Shown here: positions 47,190 through 56,690 of the stretch, piece by piece
How the letters are laid out: every line of letters starts with the position of its first letter
How positions within the stretch are numbered: the first letter of the stretch is position 1
Source: Rhynchonema sp. JSB1_4
Taxonomy: Eukaryota > Nematoda > Chromadorea > Monhysterida > Xyalidae
Assembly (NCBI GenBank): GCA_030248065.1
Contig: JASAMV010006129.1
Coordinates: 92,112-156,111 of the forward strand
Direction of reading: 5' to 3'
Length of the DNA: 64,000 nucleotides
Translations under genes and position numbers: made by a program
Notes under the pieces: model-generated
Told to the model about the DNA's origin: nothing
Database searches by the model: none
What the model saw: only the letters and a program-made list of their open reading frames with translations

Positions 47190-49870
47190 GCGCACAGATC
47201 ATCAGATACACTTTCACAAAAAATAAGACCCACAACGAACGAGATTTGCACTGGCATGAAACTTGGTTGAGTGGCGGGTGAACGAGCAGATCAGGCCTGT
47301 TTCCTCAGATAACCGACCTAACGCTTGCGGATATTTGGAGATTAACTGATGTTGGTTTCTGACGCTGGCCGAAATTAGCTGCATTATCTAAAAATCATGT
47401 GGCCGAAATACAGATCCGATCGATCAGCAAGTTTGCGCCGTTCTTTGTTTCTTGTGAACTCTGTCAACTAATCTCAGTTGATGTTTTCAAAAATTTGTCC
47501 AGAAAATGGCGAAAGAAAACTCGCCCGTCGTGAGTGCTGCGTGAACGTAAGTGTTTCTGATTGGACGGTCCGTGGAACATGAGAAAGTTGTTAGGATTGA
47601 GCGACAGTTCATTGATTCGTGGCAAGATTGGACCACCGCTGGCTGCTGGGTTGGACATGATGACTGGCAGTGAAGGCATTGGGAATCAAGTTGGATTAGA
47701 TTGGTGTTGTCAGTCAGTGGAAAAAGGATGGAATGATTGAAAATCGATTGTCACACTGTTTATATAAATCCATAAAAAGTGAAGTTCGCTGTGTGGCAGA
47801 GAGTGCGTTCCTTCTTTCAGCGTATGTTGCTGCCAGAAAATAACTGTTTGACAGGCGCGCACCAAATAGTGATTGAAAAAAATCAAGAAACGGGGTCTGT
47901 GGGTGAATCGTGAATCCCCTCAGGATGGGTGTGTTTTATGACCCACGTTGGCTTGTCCAATTTTTAAAGCCTGGCCAGTAAAGCCCAAAAATGCGTGTGT
48001 GATGTGCATATTCTGCAGATGAATGGCTTTTACTGGTCTGAATGTTTCTTGTTTATGTCGCTTCACCAATTCACTGACACCAACCATTTCTATTTTACAA
48101 ATCCTGGTATTTACGTCACGACCAAGGTTACCTTTATTTGTTCATGAAATATGACTGCTGTAAAATGAGAAGCTAGTCAGTGACTTTCGTTCAGTCATCG
48201 GACTTTCATTCTTTTCAGGTGCCGGTTTAATCCAGAGAGAACTACATAGAGAGGTGTCATAATCGCGCTAAATGTTTTTTTTCAAAAATGGTGTCTGTTT
48301 CTTGTTGCAGATCTTCAGTACACAAATAAATTCATCTTTCCGTCCTTGATGATTTTCTTTCCATGCTCCTTCAACTTCATGCACCATGTTGTGCCATCTG
48401 GCACAAACAAATCGTTGGTCATTGACGAGGCCGCTGAAACAAATGCATGTTTTACGCTGTGGGACTGCTTGGATTTCTGGAAAGCCGTGACTGAAAACTA
48501 CACTAACCATGCGGGTGTATGTGGATTCGCCCGTCAACCGGTAGCTGGTCATGCAGCATGCTCAGCACCTTCGTGTAGCCTTCGTCCTTCCTATTGACAG
48601 TGATTGAGGTCACCAGATCGGTTAGTCGACACGCGCGATTTAGGCGCGTACCATAGCAGTTGCAGATGATTGCCTGAAACCAGAAAGTCCGGAGTTGAAC
48701 CTGTGCGAAATTTGTGAAAAGCCTGTGAAGCACAGTAAACCTAATGAAGTGCCACAAACCTCCTCGCCGGCTTGGAGCGCGGTGGACACGTGTCGCGATG
48801 GAAGGGCCGGCCACTCATCAGCTTCCTCCTCGTTGGTTCACACGCCCGACATCGTTAGATTCTTGATTTCCCTGAAGAAGAAATGATTGGTTACTTTTGC
48901 ACTTTGCTCAATCTGTGACGAAGCGTTGCCGACGGTCGATGAGGTGTAGACACTGCTCGTTTCATCGGTCGACTCCGTGTCTGTGACACTGGATGCGTAG
49001 TTGATGCGACTTGATTTCGCGGTCTTCTGGCATAAGGTTTGTAGCTTTTACTCTTGGCTCAATTGAAACTACAAATGTACCTTCCTTTTGCAAAATCTAA
49101 GCTAAAAATTGTACCGTCTGGTTCGTTTTCTTTATGCGAATGACCGCTTTCGCTTTGCGATATTTGGGATTGTGATGTGGTCCTGAAGTTATGTGTGAAA
49201 TGTTACTGAAGCGAACGTGAATCAATAATTAGCATTCGTCAGCTATTTTTGGCGACTACGGTAGCCCATCACCAGCACTAACGAGTCATGTTGTGGGTAT
49301 TAGTCAGGATGAGGACCAGTTGGGTGTGATTTGGAAATTTTATATTTGCGTCGTGACTAGTTGAAATCAAACAATGAAAATGAAATCCAAAACATCCCCG
49401 CTAACCGCCGCGGCCTCCACAGCCGAATCGGTGATGTTTTGTGGCCAATCGATGGAAGGTCGCTGGTCGAGCCGCCCCGACGTCTACAATTCGAATTCGG
49501 CAGCACTTTCCGTATCCTTGTGCCTGAAAGGACAAAATCAACGTCTGTTGTGTAAAAATCAGTAGTGTCCCGAAAAACAGCGGAGAAGCATGGGTGAGTG
49601 AGCAGTCGAAAAGCAATTTTCTCGTCTTTGAGCACTTTTCTGCTTGCAACACTCGAGCCCTGTAACTCTGCTGTTTTGTACTGCATATGTAATTGCATGT
49701 TCAACTATTCACCCGAACGGCGTTGTGACACTTCGCGCGCACGGCGTAGCCTTTTCCGTCTATGTAGAACCTTGTTGACCCAAATCTCGCTTGCGTATGT
49801 TCTTTGGTTAGCCATCGACCTGAATGTGAATGGATTTTACCACGTGCACTTGTTCTCATCTCTTTCTCGC
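47190..49870. repeat. Segmental duplication, copy B
   Basis: Direct-orientation counterpart of copy A, without the two inserted elements and with a single array unit. It retains the extra ~400-bp stretch 48890-49290 that copy A has lost. The deletion scar in copy A is visible at 42245 (GAAATGATTAGTCAGG). Confidence 0.8.
48290..49860 (-). pseudogene. Unrecognised minus-strand gene, copy B, with a damaged exon
   Basis: Same exon order as copy A, plus two exons absent there: ~49140-49195 (PHHNPKYRKAKAVIRIKKTN) and ~48905-49030 (KTAKSSRINYASSVTDTEST up to SQIEQSAK, Ser/Thr-rich). In the exon near 48770-48870 a 5-bp deletion after NQES shifts the frame, and TCA to TGA creates a stop in the alternative frame. 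So this copy looks broken where copy A is intact, while copy A lacks the two extra exons. Neither copy appears complete. Function unknown. Confidence 0.45.
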
Positions 49871-49974
49871 AGGCACTGACTCGCCGAGTTCTTTTTTTTT
49901 TTAAATTCCAACAAGACCCTTTTTTTCAAAATCAAACATCAAAAACCCGCTACCAAACCCAATTATTTTAAAAA

Positions 49975-50310
49975 TTATTTTTTTTTTTTTTTGAATACAT
50001 GCGCGACAGTAAACAAGCAGACCTTGAAACATTTAGCAGCCACGCATGAACAATTCGTTGCAAATTCGAAATAAAAAGAAAAGCGAAATTCTATAGTGAG
50101 GCAGGAGCAAATATCGTGCGAAACATTCTGCGCCTTGACCGCCCTTGTCATCAGGCGAGTTGCCTGAATGCGCAGGTAGAAATTGGGCTGGTCCACATTT
50201 GATTTTGTTCGCGGATGTTCCTCTTGAAGGGCATCTCCTGGCCGCATGCTGAACGTTAGACCTCCCGTGTGTTTGACTTTCGTGACGCCTTGACCGCTGT
50301 CTAAACACAT
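49975..50310 (-). CDS. Possible exon of an unrecognised minus-strand gene
   Basis: A 111-codon frame from MCLDSGQGVTKVKHTGGLTF through SMRPGDALQEEHPRTKSNVD, QPNFYLRIQATRLMTRAVKA and on. The first ~80 residues look protein-like; the end runs into an A/T tract. It could be the 5' exon of the copy B gene, which is on the same strand just downstream. No family recognised. Confidence 0.35.
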   Translation of the reverse strand: MCLDSGQGVTKVKHTGGLTFSMRPGDALQEEHPRTKSNVDQPNFYLRIQATRLMTRAVKAQNVSHDICSCLTIEFRFSFYFEFATNCSCVAAKCFKVCLFTVAHVFKKKKK

Positions 50311-50354
50311 GCGAAGTTTGAAGGGGATTTGAAATGCGAAAGGCCCCCTTTAAA

Positions 50355-50610
50355 CATTAGGCCTTTGTCTCATCCAACGTGATTTGGCGCGTATGTAGCA
50401 CCACCCGCCTTTTTTTACCAGTGCTCATCTGTCGTGGTTGTGGTTGTTTTGTGCGTTTGACCAGACACCAGTGGCTTTTTCATTGGCTTTCTTAATCGTC
50501 GACAAATCGTGTATAAAAATGCCATAATGGTTCAAGTTTAAGCTTTATGCATGCTTTCGAAAAGACCAACTATAGGCTAGGAAGAATAACCAAAATGAAC
50601 GAAATATGAG
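50355..50610. repeat. Dispersed ~260-bp repeat, direct copy at 60195-60465
   Basis: GGCCTTTGTCTCATCCAACG, CAGACACCAGTGGCTTTTTC and TAAGCTTTATGCATGCTTTC occur in the same order at 60195-60465 with few changes. No terminal inverted repeats are visible, so this is a duplicated segment or a solo element rather than a clear MITE. Confidence 0.7.
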
Positions 50611-50841
50611 CAAATAACAACCACGAACAAACAGAACGGGTGACACTACACAACAATGGGGAAATGACATTGACAGCTCAGCAGCAATCAACGCAATCTT
50701 ATGCGTCGGTTTTGTGTTTGATTTCAAATTTCAAATTTTATCTGCACGCTTTCGCAAAGACCTTTATACAAGATCCTGAGAAACCCTAAAAAATGAACAT
50801 GAGTATTAATAAACGAATATGTTAACATGAACGAACAAACG

Positions 50842-53800
50842 ACAAAGAAAAACGTACCGGCGAGATTCAACCAACCAAACTAATGAAGAGAACAAACGTA
50901 ACGAGGAATAAAGTCGGCGGCAACGGATGACGGAATATTGATGATTATCTGAAAAGCAGCAACCCAGTGACTGAGGGGATCAGTAAACGACGGCTGAAAA
51001 GTTTGAAGAAATGTGGCGAGAAACTAGGTCTCGACCCAGGGTTGGATTAAAAAATTTTTTTATTATCGAACTTTTTTTTTTTTAAAAAAAAAACTTTTTA
51101 AAATTTTTTTTTTAAAAATCACTTTTTTTTATTCCGGACCCCCAAAAAATTGGTTTCTAGAAAAATGAAATTTCTGAAATCATGTTACTTAGGTATGTTT
51201 TGAGGGACACTAAAGAGAACTTCTCCACTGACTTGCATGTTTATGTCGATCACCTGCGATCTAGCCCATTTGGTCACAACTTTGAGAACCCGCCCGAAGG
51301 TAACTCTGTGGGCATACATATATGACAAAAGGAAGACCAACCTTCTGTTTGTGAATTTGGGGTAAATTTGAAGAGAGATAAAGAGCTACACCACACTCAT
51401 GTTGTGTGACAAAAGCAACAAATGACAAATCCACACAACTGCAAATAGGCGAGCAACGTGGAGTCTGTCGATAGCTTACGTCGATAGCTCAATAAATGCA
51501 CAGTATACGGTATGGGGTGTCCTATATTATACGTGCAGCGATTGTTGGGATGTCTAGGAACTGTATGAGTCCATTACAACGCCATTTTAAACTGAAATAT
51601 AAGCGCCGCAGGCGATTTTTTGAGAATGATGAGCAATAAAACGCATGAAAACATACATTTTTACCTTAAAAAAGTGAGAAAATAACGAAAAAAGGGGAAA
51701 AATAATAAAAAAAGTGGACTTACTTTTTAAAATTTTAAAATAAAAAAAGTGGCCAACTTTTTTTTTAAAAAAAAAAATTTTTTTTTTACAAAAAAATTTT
51801 TACTTTTTTTTTTTAATCCAACCCTGTCTCGACCACGTGAGTTTAGTTTAGTTTTGAAGGCTTTTTTTATTTGGTTGTTTCGATATGCCATTGTATCGAA
51901 GCCGCGTTATTGAACGCGGCATTTCTCTTCGCGCCAAGTTGAATTTCCACTTTATTACGTTTGTTTTGGTTCTGGTTTAGAGCAGAGATTAGGAACGGGG
52001 AGACAGAATTCACAGAAACGGAAATCCAACTGACGCGAAACTGCCGTATCCTAATTGTGTTGAGGTCTCTTTTCAGGCTTTAAATTAGGCGTGGAGCCGT
52101 TTTTTTGGTTTTTTTCATCCGCCAGTATATATCATGCTTTGTGCTTCGGGTTTCGTTTTTTTTCAAAACACGAAACCCGAACCAGCCCATAGGCAAACTA
52201 TAGTCTGTTGATTATATTTCGACATAGTGTATAAACCCCACTCAGCGATACGCCATTCTAAATGAATGTTTCAGGCATTGCCAACTCATTCGCAGAGCCA
52301 TTGAACATTGTTGGTGCTGTGCGATGACAGGCCACGTGTTTTTGCGCCACGCGGCAAGCAATGTTAAATCGGTCTTTGCCTGAATTAGCAATGCTTGAAA
52401 CATTCATTTAGAATGGCGTCGACCCAGCCCGCTCCAAACATCGCTGAATGGGGCTTATACACTATGTCGAAATATAATCAACAGAGTATACGCCAACACC
52501 AGCCCGATTTCGCAGCTGGCAGAATAGTGAAACATTCTAACGTGGCTGCTGATTTGCGAAATGTTTCATTTACGAATTATTTTACTTGGGAAACAACCTA
52601 ATTTTCTTTCTCTGCGAACCAATTGGATGTTTGGTTCATGTCTCCCCTTATCTGATCTGGTCTTTATGCTGTTGGTGGCCTCGTTCAGTCACACATTCTC
52701 CGCCTTTACTGCCAATTTCTTCAAGTTTCGTTTCGGCTGATGCTGTGGTTGCGGTCTTGTAGGCTTTAATTTAGTCTAAGCTTTAGCCTGAACGCAGCGA
52801 ACACGACGAACGCCGAATACCTAAACGCTAACAGAGACCACTTCATGCATTCTAGATGATGGAAATCGAAGGGCGATGGCTGCTGAACGAAACGCTCACA
52901 TTCCCCCGCGTGACTGCGAAACCACATTTGACCGAGTTCTGCTCCCTTGTGGCCCAGTACCTAGAAAGTTCTGAGGCAAATGTGCTTCTTTTTGCACATG
53001 GTAAGTGCTACTGCATATTTGATATTAAATAAAATTTGTAAATATAAACTTATATACAAAGGAAAATCGCTGATTACAAGCTTTTTCTTCAAGACTTATC
53101 CCACGAGCCGTTCCCGATCATGACCCAAATGCAACTGCAGGCAGCGCTGACCATGACCAGTCCCAAACAAGTGATGACGATTTTCGTTGAGAGTTGGTTT
53201 CACAGACTGTCACTTGATACCGAACCGGTATTAAGGTGGAATTATAGTTGGTCGACGATATCTGTTGCGCTCAAATGGTCGTCACATTGGTTTTGGTCGC
53301 TAAGTCGCGTGGTCGTTTGGGTGCGTGGTCGTAGGTAGGTGGTCGCAGCAACGAATAGAAAGAGAAAATGTACACATAGAAGGGATCTGGCCCCGAAGCG
53401 TAGGCAAGCCTACTGTATGGATTCTGGCACTAAAAAATTCTAAAAGAATAGGAACACTGTTGCTGATGAAATATCGCCAATACATAGCCATTTGACAGCC
53501 GACGACCGCTGACAAGGTTGAAATTTTTCAACTCGTGGTCGCGACTACTTTTGGTGGTCGCAGCAGGTCGCAGCCTGAGGTCGTCATCCAGTTATAGTTG
53601 GTCGCGTCCGACTATAACCAGGGTTGGATTAAAAAAAGTAAAAATTTTATTGTAAAAAATTTTTTTAAGAAAGTTAGCCACTTTTTTATTTTAAAATTTT
53701 AAAAAGTAAGTCCATTTTTTTATTATTTTTCACTTTTTTTCGTTATTTTCTGACTTTTTAAGTTAAAAAAGCATGTTTTCATGCGTTTTATTGCTCATTC

Positions 53801-54809
53801 TCAAAAAATTGCCTGCGGCGCTTACATTTCAGTTCGAAATGGTGTTGTGATGGAGTCTTACAGTTCTCAGACATCCCAACAACCCCCATGTATAATATAG
53901 GACACCCCATACCGTATAGTACAGTAATTGAGCGTGTCGTAAGCTATCGACAAACTCCACGTTGCTCGCCTGTTTGCAGTTGTGTGGATTAGTAATTTGT
54001 TGCTTTTGTGACACAAAATTAGTATATGGTATCTTCAAATTTATCCCAAAATTTACAAACAGAAGGTTGGTCTTCCTTTGTCATACATACCCACAGAGTT
54101 ACCTTCGAGGTTCTCAAAGTCATGACCGAAGGGATTAGATCGCAGGTGATATGACGTGAACATGCAAGTCAGTGGAGAAGTTCTCTTTAGTGTCCCTCAA
54201 AACATAGTTAACTGACAAGATTTCAGAAATTTCACTCTTCAATTACCCAACTTTTTTGGGCGTTCGGAATAAAGAAAGTGATTTTTTTAAAAAAATTTTA
54301 AAAAGTTAAGTTCGATAACAAAAATTTTTTTTAATCCAACCCTGACTATAACAGGGTGAAAGCGACCAGAATGGTCGGCGGGTGGCTTCGCCCAAGAATT
54401 ATGGTCGCGACCCAATTATAATTCCACTTTAAATCAGCATGAACATCTTGAGTCGTATCCACCTTTTCCGGACGCAGACTTTGAAAAAATACCGCGAAAA
54501 TTTTGTGCTGGTAATCGTTTCACTTTCAACATTAATTTTGACCAACGTGAAAGTGGTTCATCCTTATCTGAGCATGCGCGGTGGCCAACATTTCTCTTCT
54601 TTTGGTGTTTCATCAATAATATTTTGCTCTGATCAAAAGTGTGCTTCATGAACACGGCAGAAAGAAATTAGCGAGAACGTTCGAGCACAAACCATTCGCT
54701 TCCCCATAACTTTCAAGCTTCTAGGCCGACTCAATTTCGACACTCATGAAGAGGAGATTTTCGCCACGAAAAATTTTCGATTGATGAAAACAAGACGCGA
54801 AAATCAGAG
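50842..54809 (+). CDS. Unrecognised plus-strand gene, exons interrupted by a hAT and a TTAA-type element
   Basis: Coding blocks: ~50884-51036 (NIDDYLKSSNPVTEGISKRR up to KKCGEKLGLDH before gtgagt, with a hAT element just before the donor), 51982-52064 (AEIRNGETEFTETEIQLTRN) and 52856-53000 (MMEIEGRWLLNETLTFPRVT). The fourth, 53094-53230, has LSHEPFPIMTQMQLQAALTM and ends SLDTEPVL. It continues after a 1.2-kb element at 54433-54510 (NQHEHLESYPPFPDADFEKI). Last seen is 54670-54809 (EISENVRAQTIRFPITFKLL). Joining across the TTAA element keeps the frame. An in-frame TGA precedes NIDDYL in the first block, and the phase from block 1 to block 2 does not fit. A C-terminal exon may lie at 56522. Family not recognised. 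Confidence 0.5.
51037..51826. mobile_element. hAT-like MITE, CAGGGTTGGATTAAAA family, complete
   Basis: The perfect 8-bp duplication TCTCGACC (51029-51036, 51827-51834) flanks 790 bp with ends CAGGGTTGGATTAAAA and its inverse. Arms are long A/T palindromes; the core has ATGTTACTTAGGTATGTTTT. It sits at the 3' edge of a coding block, next to a canonical donor (gtgagt). Confidence 0.85.
52199..52490. mobile_element. Palindromic MITE, TATAGTCTGTTGATTATATT family
   Basis: The left arm TAGTCTGTTGATTATATTTC is mirrored near 52460-52490. The inner arms carry GCCATTCTAAATGAATGTTT in both orientations. About 290 bp, lying in an intron of the gene at 50.9-54.8 kb. A second copy at ~55177-56116 is interrupted by another element. 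Confidence 0.75.
53235..54428. mobile_element. TTAA-targeted TIR element inside an exon, with a nested hAT MITE
   Basis: TTAA flanks each side (53231-53234, 54429-54432). Ends are GGTGGAATTATAGTTGGTCG and an inverse AGTGGAATTATAATTGGGTC. The TTAA target is that of piggyBac-type elements, though the ends themselves are not diagnostic. A complete hAT MITE (53619-54344) is nested inside. Removing the whole composite plus one TTAA joins EPVL to NQHEHLE in frame. Confidence 0.75.
53619..54344. mobile_element. hAT-like MITE nested in the TTAA element
   Basis: The perfect duplication ACTATAAC (53611-53618, 54345-54352) flanks 726 bp with CAGGGTTGGATTAAAA ends. Same family as 51037-51826, in inverted orientation. 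It inserted after the TTAA element. Confidence 0.85.
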
Positions 54810-55176
54810 GTGAATCGAAATTCATGGTACAGTCACACACAGTCGTTGCATTGACCGCCGTTTCCTTGCATGTCACTATAAACATCAGATCGTTTAACGT
54901 CAGATCAAGAACCAGAGTCGTGTAAAAACAGATCGTTTAACGTCAGATCAAGAATCAGAGTCGTGTAAAACTACATATCCACTGGTGCATAGGGTTCCAC
55001 AAGGGAGAGTGTCACCATAATGAATGTGTAAAAGATAGATTGTACATACTTCCAATAGATATTGCAGTCACCGAACACAGCAATCACATAAAGTCAACTT
55101 CCAATGCAACGTTACAGGTCATTTACATCCGTGCCGGGGCGTCGCGCTACACTGGGCCATGTCAAGTAAGATAAAA

Positions 55177-56116
55177 TATAGTCTGTTGATTATATTTCGA
55201 CATATGTAGTGTATAAACCCCATTCAGTTATGTTTGGAGTGGGCTAGGTCCAGGCCCTGGCTGAGTCGACGCCATTCCAAATGAATGTTTCAGGCATTGC
55301 CAATAAAGGCGCAGAGCCATTGAACATTGGCTGCTGCGTTGCGCAAAAACACGTGGCCTGTCATCGCACAACACCAATAATGGCAATGCCTGAAACCTTC
55401 ATTTGGAATGGCGTCGACCCAGCCCGCTCCAAACATCGCTGAACGGGGTTTATATAGTGTTTCCTTTTTATGCAAGGCAAAGGAAACAAACAACCACATG
55501 TTATAACCCAACTGCAGTTCGGGGTCGAGATTTCAGAAAACTAATGAAAGAGATTAAAAATGTGTCCTTGTTAATCCAAGCACGACACTCAGCAGCAAAC
55601 ATAGTGAAATGTTTCATTGACATGCTGGCAGCGCACACGCACAAAGCTCACAGCTATTGGTCGCACAATGACTATATAAGAATTCATCAAATCAATCCTG
55701 ATTTTCAGTCACTCTTAACCACTGTGCTATTTGTGATTCTCACAAAACATTTTCAGCTAAAAATAATCTAGCAGATCAACCACGTTGCCGCAGGCCTGAA
55801 ACATTCTCTTTACTACATACTTTGTGTGCGATCATGCAACGCAACGTCATTGCCCCGTCACTGTCCCGCTTTACGATTCAGGAAAAAAATTTGACAAATT
55901 CTTATAAAGTCATTGTGCGACCAATAGCATGTGAAACATTGCTGTTGTTAGATTCTACAGGCAAACGTTGACACGTTTTTTGCCAGCTGCGTGATTGAGT
56001 CAAAATGTGATCTCGACCTCAACTAAAAGTTCAGTTATAACACGGGCCCGCTTGTTTCCTTGGACCAAGAAAAACAGGAAACACTATACACAATGTCGAA
56101 ATATAGTCAACAGACT
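55177..56116. mobile_element. TATAGTCTGTTG-family MITE split by a second TA-flanked element
   Basis: Left arm at 55177-55455 and right arm at 56085-56116 belong to the family at 52199. The inner element 55457-56084 has ends GTGTTTCC and GGAAACAC, with TA on both sides (55455-55456, 56085-56086). This is nesting of two TA-targeting families. No exon is supported within. Confidence 0.7.
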
Positions 56117-56521
56117 ATAAGAGCATTTGTGCAGAATCCGGTGAACACAGCAATCACGCAAGGTCTTCACAATTTTGCAGATCTTCTAATTATAATGACA
56201 ATAATGCTGCCGCGCGTTCGACCAGGTTGGTAAGATAAGAGCGTTTGTTCAGAGATTTGGTGAACACACAGCAATCACGCAAGGTCTTCACAACTTTACA
56301 GTTCGCCAACTATTCATTGCAATGATGAAAATAATGCGACTGCAGATTCTTCAAGGTTGGCGAGATCAGAGCGCTTGATCAGAGATATCGGAACACACAG
56401 CAATCACCCAAGGTCTTCACAACTTTACAGTTCGTCGCGTATCGATGATGAAAATGTTACTGCCCGTTCATCTAGGTTGGTAATATAAGAACGTTTGTTC
56501 AGAGATTTGGTGAACACACAG

Positions 56522-56664
56522 TACTCGCGCAAAGCCACCCTGGTCAGTTGCAGATCCAGCCACAAATACGAATCCGAACAACGCAGTGATGAAGACAAAG
56601 AAGTTCGTTTCCTGGTCCACAACTCTCAGTGAAACAGAAACAGCCCTTATCTCTTGAGCTAAAG
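56522..56664 (+). CDS. Possible C-terminal exon, family not recognised
   Basis: After the acceptor gaacacacag, two frames are open. One reads TRAKPPWSVADPATNTNPNN to a stop near 56664 and is in phase with the exon ending at 54809. The other reads YSRKATLVSCRSSHKYESEQ. Part of the segment (from ~56615) is copied in inverted orientation at 60944-61035. Assignment to the upstream gene is inference. Confidence 0.35.
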
Positions 56665-56690
56665 TTCAAAGAAATTTACTGATGTTTCAG

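Noticed and set aside
55403..55771. A 122-codon plus frame (NGVYIVFPFYARQRKQ)
   Set aside because: It spans the junction between two nested MITEs, so it cannot be an inherited gene.
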